NCBI RefSeq assembly: GCF_003002925.1
Contig: NZ_PVTK01000001.1
Coordinates: 186,001 to 250,000, forward strand
Source of the DNA: Vreelandella songnenensis
GTDB taxonomy: Bacteria > Pseudomonadota > Gammaproteobacteria > Pseudomonadales > Halomonadaceae
Direction: 5' to 3'
DNA: 64,000 bases
Shown: piece after piece, positions 8,424-16,988 of the stretch
Position numbering within the stretch: the first letter of the stretch is position 1
Layout: every line of letters begins with the position of its first letter
Notes under the pieces: generated by a model
Told to the model about the DNA's origin: nothing
The model's database searches: none
What the model saw: the letters and a program-made list of their open reading frames with translations, nothing else
Made by a program: the position numbers and the translations under genes

Positions 8424-8459
8424 GCTGGAGTATTCGGACGGCAATCTGAGTGCTCCAGC
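8424..8459 (+). other. Stem-loop between tctC and tctB
   Basis: GCTGGAGTATTC (8424-8435) can pair with GAGTGCTCCAGC (8448-8459) over 12 positions, two of them G-U, around a 12-base loop. No T-run follows, so it is probably not a full terminator. A hairpin directly after a binding-protein gene usually protects the upstream message and raises its level over the membrane subunits. Confidence 0.55.
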
Positions 8460-8482
8460 GTTTCTATAAGGACCGTACCGCG

Positions 8483-9763
8483 ATGAAGTATCAGATCCTT
8501 AAATATCGGCTGAAAACCATAGAGTTCTGGACGCTGCTGCTGCTTTTGGTGGTAGGTAGCTATTTTCTTGTTCAGGCGCTGGGCATGCCGTTTGAGATGC
8601 GCCGCACCATTGGACCGGGTTTCATTCCGACTATCGTACTGGTAGCCCTGATCAGTTTTACCTTTATTGCCCTCGTACAATACCTGGTGAACCGCAATCA
8701 CAAGATATTCGTCAATTTCCCCGACGGCTCTGAAGACGACACCACCTTCAAGATCCTCTTTCAAGCGCTTAACCAATCCCCCGGTACGCGGCTCGAACTC
8801 TGCAACCATTCCGGCCTTGGTCGTTTCTCTGCGTTGAGCGTCATCCAAAGAAGTCACCCGGACACATCACTCCTGGCCGTCTCGTCGAGAGCCACTCAGG
8901 AAAACGCCGAGCTTGCTGCCAGGCAGCATCTGACCGGCTTCACACCCTTCTCGCTGCTCTACTTTGACGCCTACGTTCTGGTCAAATCTGCATCCCAAGG
9001 GGCTGACGATGCAGCACTGGGCTCAAACAGCCGCATTGGCTACGACAGCTTGATCGAAGATACGGTCTTTTTAGAAAAGCTCAAGAAGCGCCAAGATGGC
9101 CAGACGTCCTCCGACGGCCAGTGGCAGCCGATGGATATAAAAGACCTGCGTAGCGATCTGGAGGCTGGAAAACTTGATGCCGTGGTTGCGGCCCGCTCAG
9201 ATTTCGAGCAGGCGATTCAAGCCGGGAAAGCGATCGTGATGGAAACCTTTGACGGTCAATCTACCCCTTCAAAGGAGACGATGCTGATCTACGGCGAATG
9301 GGCTGCCCTTTTCGCCCCGGCAGCGCAAGCCAGAGACACTCAAACGGCAAACGTGGCCCGCTTGCAAACGGCCACGCAGTCGGAAGCCTTCACCGCTCAG
9401 CTTCAGAATGTGCAGCTACCTTGGCAGCCGAGCGAGACGACTAAAGATATCGGCAAGCTCACGATGCTCGCGCACCAGGGCACACAGGGCGTCACGGTCA
9501 AGGCGAAGCCCGCCCGTAACCGCGCTCATGCCATTCCCGTGACGCTAGGCGCGATTGCGCTATTCCCGTTTTTGATGAACGCCATTGGCTTTATTGCCAC
9601 GTCCATTCTGGTGACGTCACTTATCATGGCGCTCCTGCGAGCCGAGTTCAGTCTTACAAGCCTTGTCAAAATTGGCGTGATCAATGTCGTCATCGCGGTA
9701 AGTACCTATCTGGTGTTTTACCACGTCTTCAGCATCCCCCTGCCCTTAGGGTCGGTCTGGTAA
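8483..9763 (+). CDS. tctB: TctB-family small permease with a large inserted TctC-like domain
   Basis: TctB proteins are normally about 150 aa with four membrane helices; this one has 426. Helices 1-2 (about residues 15-67) and 3-4 (about 350-420) look like ordinary TctB. Between them lies a soluble stretch of about 270 residues. That stretch resembles the substrate-binding protein: HSGLGRFSALSVIQ, then GFTPFSLLYFDAYVLV, then DLEAGKLDAVVAA and QAGKAIVMETFDGQS follow the same order as in the neighbouring TctC. The frame is unbroken, so this is not a sequencing fusion. The ATG at 8483 is preferred to the GTG at 8450 because AAGGA lies ten bases upstream. It acts in the inner membrane with TctA. 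The role of the insert is unknown. Confidence 0.8.
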   Translation: MKYQILKYRLKTIEFWTLLLLLVVGSYFLVQALGMPFEMRRTIGPGFIPTIVLVALISFTFIALVQYLVNRNHKIFVNFPDGSEDDTTFKILFQALNQSPGTRLELCNHSGLGRFSALSVIQRSHPDTSLLAVSSRATQENAELAARQHLTGFTPFSLLYFDAYVLVKSASQGADDAALGSNSRIGYDSLIEDTVFLEKLKKRQDGQTSSDGQWQPMDIKDLRSDLEAGKLDAVVAARSDFEQAIQAGKAIVMETFDGQSTPSKETMLIYGEWAALFAPAAQARDTQTANVARLQTATQSEAFTAQLQNVQLPWQPSETTKDIGKLTMLAHQGTQGVTVKAKPARNRAHAIPVTLGAIALFPFLMNAIGFIATSILVTSLIMALLRAEFSLTSLVKIGVINVVIAVSTYLVFYHVFSIPLPLGSVW

Positions 9764-9773
9764 GGAGTTCGGT

Positions 9774-11279
9774 ATGTTCGAATTATTATTACAAGGGTTT
9801 GCCTCGCTCCTGGACCCACTGCTGTTACTGCTGCTGGTAGGCGCCGTGGCCATTGGTATCGTAGTGGGCGCCATGCCAGGCATTTCACCCTCGCTAGGGG
9901 TAGCCATTGCCAGCCCGCTCACCTTCGTATTTGATCCCTTTACCGGTATCAGCTGCCTGCTGGGTATCTACATTGGCGCCGTTTTCGGCGGCTCGATTCC
10001 TGCAACGGTCATCGGCATTCCCGGTTCGGCCATGGCCGTCACCACGGTGTTTGATGGCTACCCTATGGGCCGTAAGGGCAAGGCCGGGCTTGCGCTTGGA
10101 TTGAGCACCATATCCTCGTTCGTGGGCGGTGTGCTCGCCTCGCTGATCTTGATCGTTCTCGCCTACCCCATTTCGCAGTTTGCACTATCGCTGGGGCCTC
10201 GGGAGTACTGTGCCATTGCCGTACTCGCATTGATGGCCGTGGCATCGCTGACCGGCGGCTCGTTCCTGAAAGGTGCTATCGCCTGTTTGATCGGCCTTTT
10301 CCTGGCTACCGTAGGACTTGACGAGATCAACGGCCAGCCACGCTTTACCATGGATACCCCCTATCTGATGGGCGGCATTCCCTTCATCGCAGTGATCATC
10401 GGACTCTTTGCCATCCCCGAGATCATGCAACGTTTCGAACGCATCTCTCATCGCAGCCAACCCATCGTTCAGGTCTCGGAAGTCATGCCTTCATGGAGCC
10501 TGTTGCGGCGCCTGCTGCCCGCCCAGCTACGCTCGACCGGCATCGGTACCATCGTGGGTGCCATACCTGGCGCGGGTGCTGATGTCGCCTCGCTCATCTC
10601 CTATAGCCAAGGGCGCAATATCTCCAAGAACCGGGATAAATTCGGCTCCGGCGAGCCCGAGGGCATTGCGTGCTCTGAAACGGCCAACAGCGCCTCCGGC
10701 GTTGGCGCCTTGATCCCTTTGTTGACCCTTGGCCTGCCGGGCGGCGCGGTCACGGCGGTCATTATTGGCAGCTTCATGATTCACGGCCTCCAGCCTGGCC
10801 CGCTTTTGATGCGTGACCACGCGCCGCTGGTGTATCAGTTCTTCGCCACCACGGTCATTGTCAACTTTATCGTCCTGTTGATCGGGCTTCCCGGCGCCAA
10901 GCTCTTCTCTCGAGCGCTTCAGGTCAAGGAGAGCATTCTGCTGCCGATCATCCTGCTGATATGCATCATCGGCGCCTATGCATTGCGCAATAACGCCTGG
11001 GATATTCTGGTCATGCTGGGCATTGGTGTATTCGGCTACTACATGGCGAAAGCCGGTATCCCACGTGCACCTATTGTCATCGGCATGACGCTTGGGCCCA
11101 TTATTGAAAGCGAGATTGCTCGCGGGCTTTTGATCACACGCGGTAACTACCTGGATTTCATTACGCCGATCAGCGCCGTGATCTGGGCAGTCGCACTATT
11201 GCCGCTTTACTGGCCTCTGCTGCGCTTTGCATTTCGCCGCCTCAAAGCCCGCCCGACCTATCACAACAAGCCTATCTGA
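9774..11279 (+). CDS. tctA: TTT transporter large permease (TctA family)
   Basis: The 501-aa main transport subunit of the tripartite tricarboxylate transporter, an inner-membrane protein with about 11-12 helices. It uses the ion gradient to import the acid bound by TctC. The repeated pore-type motifs are visible as GAMPGISPSLGVAIASPLTF near the N-terminus and GAIPGAGADVASLISYSQGR in the second half. ETANSASGVGALIPLLTLG is also family-typical. TAAGGAG overlaps the end of tctB, so the two are coupled. The length matches the family. Confidence 0.94.
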   Translation: MFELLLQGFASLLDPLLLLLLVGAVAIGIVVGAMPGISPSLGVAIASPLTFVFDPFTGISCLLGIYIGAVFGGSIPATVIGIPGSAMAVTTVFDGYPMGRKGKAGLALGLSTISSFVGGVLASLILIVLAYPISQFALSLGPREYCAIAVLALMAVASLTGGSFLKGAIACLIGLFLATVGLDEINGQPRFTMDTPYLMGGIPFIAVIIGLFAIPEIMQRFERISHRSQPIVQVSEVMPSWSLLRRLLPAQLRSTGIGTIVGAIPGAGADVASLISYSQGRNISKNRDKFGSGEPEGIACSETANSASGVGALIPLLTLGLPGGAVTAVIIGSFMIHGLQPGPLLMRDHAPLVYQFFATTVIVNFIVLLIGLPGAKLFSRALQVKESILLPIILLICIIGAYALRNNAWDILVMLGIGVFGYYMAKAGIPRAPIVIGMTLGPIIESEIARGLLITRGNYLDFITPISAVIWAVALLPLYWPLLRFAFRRLKARPTYHNKPI

Positions 11280-11299
11280 TACCGTAAAAAGGATGACGC

Positions 11300-12472
11300 A
11301 TGAGCACGCTCACACAAGACACACTCACGGGTGGCCTGCATACCGCCGCCATCGACGGTAGTCGCCTTGAGGCCTACCTGCCCACTCCCTGCCTGCAAAA
11401 CCATGCTTCGTTTCTGCACGAGCTGCCTAACGGCGACCTGCTCTGCGCCTGGTTTGGCGGCACTCAGGAGGGGGTGCCCGATATATCCATTCACATCTCT
11501 CGGCTGAAAAAAGGTAACGACCAATGGTCGGAGCCGGTGAAACTATCCGACGATGGGACTCGCTCCGAGCAGAACCCGGTGCTCTTTACAGCGCCAGATG
11601 GCGCGCTGTGGCTGCTCTATACCGCCCAGCTTTCCGGGCATCAAAACACGGCCATCGTCAGGTATCGTATCTCTCAAGATGGCGGAAGACAGTGGAGCGA
11701 GCCCTGCGCGCTTTTTGATACGCCAGGTATCTTTATTCGCCAGCCGCCCGTTTTTACACGCCAGGGCAACTGGGTACTACCCGTTTTCGTGTGCCGTGTG
11801 GCCGAGGGAGAACGCTGGACGGGCAACGACGACATCAGCGCCGTCATGGTTTCTGAAGATAGCGGCACCACCTGGCATCAGCACGACGTACCCGACAGCG
11901 TGGGCTGTGTGCATATGAATATTCAGCCGCTCAAGGATGGCACTTACCTGGCGCTCTACCGCAGCCGCTGGGCGGATGCGATCTACTCAAGCCGCTCCGA
12001 AGACGCTCTCACCTGGAGCGCACCGAAAGCGACCGAACTTCCTAACAACAACTCTTCCCTTCAGTTTACCTGCCTGGATAACGGCCACTTGGCGCTGGTC
12101 TACAACCACCGCCGGGCGGACCTCGAAGGCGAGCGCCGGGCCTCGCTTTATGACGATATCGAAGACGCCGAGGACCATGGCGAACTCATCGATCAGGCAA
12201 GCAAGCATGGGAAAGCCGCCTTCTGGGGCGCACCGCGGGCACCCATGACGCTTGCCCTTTCAACCGATGGCGGACATAGCTGGCCAATAAAGCGCGACTT
12301 GGAAATCGGCGACGGCTACTGCATGACCAACAATTCGGTCGAAAAGAAAAACCGTGAGTACTCCTACCCCACGATCATTCAAGGCCAGGATGGAAAGCTG
12401 CACATCGCCTTCACCTATTTCCGGCAGCGTATCAAATATGTGCGGGTAGCCGTCTCCTGGGCATCCGCCTAG
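11300..12472 (+). CDS. Sialidase-fold (BNR/Asp-box) protein, predicted cytosolic; substrate unknown
   Basis: A 390-aa six-bladed beta-propeller of the sialidase superfamily. Three canonical Asp-boxes (S-x-D-x-G-x-x-W) are visible: SQDGGRQW, SEDSGTTW and STDGGHSW. The N-terminal FLHELPNGDLLCAWFGGT and the later SYPTIIQGQDGKLHIAFTYF are typical of bacterial BNR_2-type proteins annotated as predicted neuraminidases. There is no signal peptide or membrane segment, so it should act inside the cell, unlike secreted sialidases. It lies 20 bases after tctA with AAAAGGA upstream. No sialic acid genes (nanE, nanK) are present. It may hydrolyse or otherwise open an imported acid; that is inference. Confidence 0.75.
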   Translation: MSTLTQDTLTGGLHTAAIDGSRLEAYLPTPCLQNHASFLHELPNGDLLCAWFGGTQEGVPDISIHISRLKKGNDQWSEPVKLSDDGTRSEQNPVLFTAPDGALWLLYTAQLSGHQNTAIVRYRISQDGGRQWSEPCALFDTPGIFIRQPPVFTRQGNWVLPVFVCRVAEGERWTGNDDISAVMVSEDSGTTWHQHDVPDSVGCVHMNIQPLKDGTYLALYRSRWADAIYSSRSEDALTWSAPKATELPNNNSSLQFTCLDNGHLALVYNHRRADLEGERRASLYDDIEDAEDHGELIDQASKHGKAAFWGAPRAPMTLALSTDGGHSWPIKRDLEIGDGYCMTNNSVEKKNREYSYPTIIQGQDGKLHIAFTYFRQRIKYVRVAVSWASA

Positions 12473-12516
12473 CCGCATCGTGGGGGTTCTGCGCTACTGA
12501 CTGGAGGCTTTTCACG

Positions 12517-13635
12517 TTAGTTATCGGGCGCACCCGCTGCCTTGCGCGGATGCGCCTTGTCCAGAACATTCAGGGCGGTCCGTATCACCGGCATCAACAG
12601 CCACAAGAGAGGCACCATTACCCACCGCCAGATAAATCGCGCAGCCATCAGCACCGGCAGCAGCACGATGAACCATACCCCAAACTGGCCAAGCCATACC
12701 GGCAGGCTTAGCCACTTCGCCGCGTTGGCACCCAAGGCGCTGATCAGTGAGGGGTGGCGAACCACCACGTAGGCGGTGGTGGTCACGGCGGCTATCTTGG
12801 CCATGCGGGGGAGGCTGGCAAACCGTCCGGCGCCTGCGGCGATTCCCTGACGCATGCCTGCCCTCACGCCCTGTGCTTCAGCGCTGCCAACTCTGGCACC
12901 CCGCGCTAGACGCCCGGCACGCAATACCTTGACGGTACTGGCCATCAGCAGAAGATCCACCCCAGCCCAGCCGATGTCGCTTGCCCCGATCGCTTCATCG
13001 CGGCGCCACTGATTTTCCAGATGGCGCAGGCCGCTGGTGAAAAAATCGCTGATACCCGCCACAACGCGCTCGCCCTGCAGCCAATGCACCTCGCCCTCGG
13101 CATCCACCACAAACTGGTTGAGCAGGGCGTGCCCTTCGGCATCGAGCAGAGCAATGCCGATCTGCCCACGCCGGTGCGGTGTCCACTCGGCGTCACCTTG
13201 CGCCTGTTCGCCCTCCTCGCTCCACCAGCGGCTCAACTGCTGATAGCGCTCGCCTACCCAGTGCTGAGCGCGAAGCGTTGCGACATCGTGGGCGCGAAAG
13301 TAACTGATTGGCAGCACTGCATCGGGGCCGAAGCGCACCAGCACGTGCTGGAATTCGGGTAGCGCGGCGTACTCAAGCAGCGCCGCGCGTGCGATATCGC
13401 CGTAGCGCAGAATGGCCAGATGCGCACTCATCCATAGCGGCTGATCCTCTGCGTAGGCGAGAAACACGCTATTGAGGGCAGCGGATTCCTGAGCAAGAGA
13501 TGCCTCTATGGAAGGCAGAGCGCTGCGTGCTTCCAGGCGCATCAGGCGCGGCGCGTAGGTATCCGTTGATGCCAGGGCCGAAAATCCGCCTGCCAATCCC
13601 ACTGCCACTATCAAGACAAGTAATCCGCTACGCAC
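12517..13635 (-). CDS. Membrane protein of unknown function
   Basis: I do not recognise this 372-aa protein. From the GTG at 13635, with AGGAGA upstream, it begins MRSGLLVLIVAVGLAGGF, a signal anchor or signal peptide; the frame is open to 13692, but that start lacks a site. Residues about 30-230 are a hydrophilic, probably periplasmic region rich in Leu, Ala and Glu. A basic stretch with RAGRLARGARVG follows. The last 100 residues hold hydrophobic segments including WLGQFGVWFIVLLPVLMAA and the WLLMPV region, so both ends are probably in the inner membrane. It converges on the Asp-box gene and has no clear operon partner. Confidence 0.7.
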   Translation of the reverse strand: MRSGLLVLIVAVGLAGGFSALASTDTYAPRLMRLEARSALPSIEASLAQESAALNSVFLAYAEDQPLWMSAHLAILRYGDIARAALLEYAALPEFQHVLVRFGPDAVLPISYFRAHDVATLRAQHWVGERYQQLSRWWSEEGEQAQGDAEWTPHRRGQIGIALLDAEGHALLNQFVVDAEGEVHWLQGERVVAGISDFFTSGLRHLENQWRRDEAIGASDIGWAGVDLLLMASTVKVLRAGRLARGARVGSAEAQGVRAGMRQGIAAGAGRFASLPRMAKIAAVTTTAYVVVRHPSLISALGANAAKWLSLPVWLGQFGVWFIVLLPVLMAARFIWRWVMVPLLWLLMPVIRTALNVLDKAHPRKAAGAPDN

Positions 13636-13704
13636 GCGCTGCTCTCCTGCTGGGCCTGTTAGACCCAAGATGGTTTGACGGGGCAGCCGCACACGCTGTA
13701 CGAC

Positions 13705-14661
13705 TCACTGAGGAGGTTCATTCAAGAACTCCAGCGCCTGGCGCGTGGCCGGCCACATCACGCTGCCGTGATTCTCGCCGGGAAAAACCGTCAGGCTTAC
13801 GTTGACGTCTTGCCGGGCGCCGAACCACTCAGCGAACGCCCGGGTGTTGTCTACCATGGCGCGCGTGCGCTGACGGCTAACGCGTTCGCTCGTATCCGGC
13901 TGGTCATGGCCTGGCTGCTCGTCTTCCCCTACCCCGAGCATCAGCCGCGTGTCTGGCAGCGCAGATGATACCGCGTAGCGGCTGGCGAGCCTATCGAGCG
14001 GCGTATCCCCATACCACCAGAGTGACGGGCTGATGGCGATATAGGTATCAAAGCTTGAGGGCCGGGTAAGCAGCGCGTGAAGTACGAACAAGCCGCCGTA
14101 GGAGTGGCCAAGAATCGCCTCCTGGCCTGAATCAACTGCAAAGCGTTGCTGAATGGCGGGCTTCAGGCGCGTCTGGATAAACTCCAGAAAGCGCTCCGCC
14201 CCGCCAAAGGCGTACTGGGAGTGGGCGCCATCCGCCGAGATATCAGGAGTAAAGTCCTCACTGCGCCGCTCTCGATTAAAACGCTCGGTATCCGGGTAGC
14301 CAATCGCCACGATGAGCAGCGAATTGCTCGCGCCATCCGGCTCCTGGCGTGTCAGCGTATCGCGCGCTGCCTGTACCAGCGGAAAGCGCGCGTTACCATC
14401 AAGCAGGTAGAGAACCGGGTAACCCGCATCCGGCGGCGCCGCGTCGGGTATCGAGACCTGGATCAGGTACTCACGCTCCGGTTCAGGCGCGGTGAGCAGA
14501 AACTGGGAAGTGCCCGGCAGCGTCACCTCACCAGGCGACGCGCTGTAGGCCATGATTGGGCACCAGCAAAGCAACAAAGGCAGCCATCGCAAGCCTCCTT
14601 CTGGTGATGACCAACTGCGCCACGGTTTCCCATGGCGCTTTATCAAATACTTAGAAATCAT
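13705..14661 (-). CDS. Alpha/beta hydrolase, siderophore esterase-like (Fes/IroE type)
   Basis: A 318-aa hydrolase of the esterase group that includes enterobactin and salmochelin esterases. The nucleophile elbow is ILGHSYGGLFVLHALL, followed by YIAISPSLWWYGD. The catalytic His is in FPGENHGSVMW near the C-terminus. The N-terminus contains a hydrophobic stretch WLPLLLCWCPIMAYSA that looks like a signal peptide, pointing to the periplasm as for IroE. The start overlaps the end of the TonB-receptor gene by 11 bases, so the two are one operon: the receptor imports a ferric siderophore and the esterase trims it. The exact start is uncertain, since no strong site precedes the ATG. Confidence 0.82.
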   Translation of the reverse strand: MISKYLIKRHGKPWRSWSSPEGGLRWLPLLLCWCPIMAYSASPGEVTLPGTSQFLLTAPEPEREYLIQVSIPDAAPPDAGYPVLYLLDGNARFPLVQAARDTLTRQEPDGASNSLLIVAIGYPDTERFNRERRSEDFTPDISADGAHSQYAFGGAERFLEFIQTRLKPAIQQRFAVDSGQEAILGHSYGGLFVLHALLTRPSSFDTYIAISPSLWWYGDTPLDRLASRYAVSSALPDTRLMLGVGEDEQPGHDQPDTSERVSRQRTRAMVDNTRAFAEWFGARQDVNVSLTVFPGENHGSVMWPATRQALEFLNEPPQ

Positions 14662-16807
14662 AGCGTAGCGATGCCACCACGTTGGCCGGGTTGCCTGGCA
14701 TGTTGAACGTCCCGTCGCTGCCTACCCGGTTGTAGTAATCACGATCCAGCAGATTATGAATGTTGAGCTGCCCGCTTAGTCGAGAAGTAACGTCATACCC
14801 CACCATAGCATCCACTACCGCGTAGCCGGGCGCTTTAATGCCGTTACTCGAGGCAAAATCACTCATTGCCGTCACGCCGCCTCCGATTCGCAAACCGCCC
14901 AGCGTCTGGCCGGCAAAATCGTACTGGGTCCAGAGATTGACGATATTGTTGGGCATCAAGAGAAACAGCCCATCTTCACGATCCGATGAGCGGCGCTCCA
15001 CCTTGGTGTCCAGATAGGTATAGCCGGCGATGATGTCCCACTGATCGGTAAGACTTCCTGTGACCTCGAACTCAGCCCCCTGAATGCGCATCTTGCCCAC
15101 GGATTCTGAATAGTTGGCCGCCGGGTCCGTCGGCGCTGCCGCACGGTTCTCGTCATACAGGCGAAAAGCGCTGATACGCGCGTTCACATCACCGCCCAGG
15201 TAGCTACCCTTGATGCCCACCTCGTACTGATCGCCTTGCCGCGGAGAGAGCAGGTCGTTGTTGATATCGCTTTCGGTTTGCGGCTTGAAAACCTGTGAGT
15301 AGCTGGCATACGGCGAATGCTCATTATCAAGATCGACCACAAGGCCCGTATAAGGCGTTACCTCTGTACCGCTACGGCTCTGCTCTGAGCCTGCCGCAAG
15401 GTCTTCGTAATCAAGGTCATAACGACTTACCCGCCCACCGGCAATCAGCGCCAGCGGCTGCACCGGACGCAGGGTCAGCTTGCCATAAAGCCCGGTTTCC
15501 TCGAGCGTGGTATTGGCATGCGAGTAGCCCCGGCCACTGGTACGTGCGCTATCCAGTATATCCACGAAGGCCAGCGCGTTCAGCTCGTCACGTGTGACGC
15601 GCCCACCGGTCAGGCTACGCGCGCGTCCCGACTCCATGTCAGTGTCAAAGCGCTTGTAGTCACTGCCCAGTACAAATTCGCTGACGTTGCCAAACGCGGA
15701 AAACGGCTGACTGTAGCTTGCGTCCACAGCCACTGACTGCTGATCGATCACGCTGCCGGTACCCGCCACGGTCAGCGTATCGCTGGCATTCAGGGCGCTT
15801 CCGCCAAAGGCGTAGTTGTAATCGGCGATACGGTTGGAGTAACGCGCGGCCAAGCGTCCGAAGCCGCCTGTGGCAAAGCGGTGAGTAAGCTCGGCAATCC
15901 AGTCGTTCGAGTGGCTATTGAAGTCGTTCCAGCGTGCGCCGTAGAAATCCGAACGCGACCCGTACAAAAGCTCGCCACTGCTGCCCACCGGGTGGCCGTT
16001 ATTCACCGTGATGTTCTTGGTGTTGTGAAGGTAGCCAAGCCCTAGCTTGGTGGCGTCATCGAGATCGATATCCACGGCCGCATAAAGATCGTGCTGGTCA
16101 TTGGCGTTATTATTCACAAATTGGCCGTGTTCGGCATGATCAATGACCAGGCGCCCTCGTATGCGCCCCTCTGCATCGATGGGCCCAGACAGATCCACCT
16201 GGCCTGCGCGCTGCTGGTCGCTGCCCAGGCTGCCGCTCACATGCCCTTGAACATCGTGCGTGGGGCGCTTGCGTACCAGATTGACGATGCCGCCCATCTC
16301 GCTGGTGCTGTCAAACAGCCCCGACGGGCCACGCATGATCTCGACACGGTCAACGGCCGAAAGCGTAGGTACCGACCCGGTGATGCTGGTCATGGGTGCG
16401 GGCAAGCCGTCAATGCTGGCCTCGTCGTACTCATAGCCGCGCGCATAAATGGAAGAGCGGCCGTTATCGTTGGAGAGTACGCGCATGCCCGGCGTACGGC
16501 GGCCCAACTGGTCCAGCGTGGTAAAGTTTTGATCCTCGATGGCATCGCGCGTGACCACGCTGACCGATTGGGGAATATCACGCAGTGAGGCGGGCGTTCG
16601 GGTGCCGACGGTTGCTGCGTCAACGCTATAGCCGCCGGTCACTTCAGAGGGCAACATTTCATAGAGGCGGTTGCCTTCCACCGTAACGGTATCAAGCCGC
16701 GAGGCGTCCTCTACCGCCTGCGCCCACATGTTGGGCGCAAAGCTGAGTAGAACGGCAACGCCGCCAATCACTGTTGCCAAACGATAACCCGATATCACTG
16801 ATGCCAT
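14651..16807 (-). CDS. TonB-dependent siderophore receptor
   Basis: A 718-aa outer-membrane beta-barrel receptor. After the signal peptide (cleavage near NMWAQA) comes a TonB box, DTVTVEG. The plug domain follows with SLRDIPQSVSVVTRDAI and the VEIMRGPSGLFDS segment. The 22-strand barrel ends with the aromatic terminal residue in ASLRYDF. GPSGLF and GIVNLVRKRP are typical of ferrichrome and ferrioxamine-type receptors. The ATG at 16807, with GGGGAG upstream, is chosen over 16867. The gene is co-transcribed with the esterase and divergent from an AraC regulator, with a possible Fur site between them. The ligand cannot be told by eye. Confidence 0.93.
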   Translation of the reverse strand: MASVISGYRLATVIGGVAVLLSFAPNMWAQAVEDASRLDTVTVEGNRLYEMLPSEVTGGYSVDAATVGTRTPASLRDIPQSVSVVTRDAIEDQNFTTLDQLGRRTPGMRVLSNDNGRSSIYARGYEYDEASIDGLPAPMTSITGSVPTLSAVDRVEIMRGPSGLFDSTSEMGGIVNLVRKRPTHDVQGHVSGSLGSDQQRAGQVDLSGPIDAEGRIRGRLVIDHAEHGQFVNNNANDQHDLYAAVDIDLDDATKLGLGYLHNTKNITVNNGHPVGSSGELLYGSRSDFYGARWNDFNSHSNDWIAELTHRFATGGFGRLAARYSNRIADYNYAFGGSALNASDTLTVAGTGSVIDQQSVAVDASYSQPFSAFGNVSEFVLGSDYKRFDTDMESGRARSLTGGRVTRDELNALAFVDILDSARTSGRGYSHANTTLEETGLYGKLTLRPVQPLALIAGGRVSRYDLDYEDLAAGSEQSRSGTEVTPYTGLVVDLDNEHSPYASYSQVFKPQTESDINNDLLSPRQGDQYEVGIKGSYLGGDVNARISAFRLYDENRAAAPTDPAANYSESVGKMRIQGAEFEVTGSLTDQWDIIAGYTYLDTKVERRSSDREDGLFLLMPNNIVNLWTQYDFAGQTLGGLRIGGGVTAMSDFASSNGIKAPGYAVVDAMVGYDVTSRLSGQLNIHNLLDRDYYNRVGSDGTFNMPGNPANVVASLRYDF

Positions 16808-16846
16808 GCTGCTCCCCTTTGGTTCCCTTGGTTTAACGCTCGCCTT

Positions 16847-16865
16847 GCGAATGAGAATCCGTTGC
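16847..16865. promoter_or_regulatory. Possible Fur box
   Basis: The 19 bases GCGAATGAGAATCCGTTGC match the classic Fur consensus at about 12 of 19 positions, including the central AATGA-AATC core. The site is 40-58 bases upstream of the receptor start, as expected for iron repression of a siderophore receptor. The match is moderate. Confidence 0.4.
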
Positions 16866-16988
16866 AATAAATTTTACGGCAGCGCATTATGCCACTCACT
16901 CGTTCAGCGCACCTTTGCACATCGGGCAGCTTGCTTTGCAAACGCGGCAAATGGGCGTATCAGGACTCACTCCCGCGAAAGGGCATAC

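Noticed and set aside
8483..9763. Frameshift or assembly join of tctB and a tctC fragment
   Set aside because: The frame is continuous, the second helix pair resumes in phase, and codon use does not change.
11300..12472. Secreted virulence-type sialidase
   Set aside because: No signal peptide, and no sialic acid catabolic genes are present.
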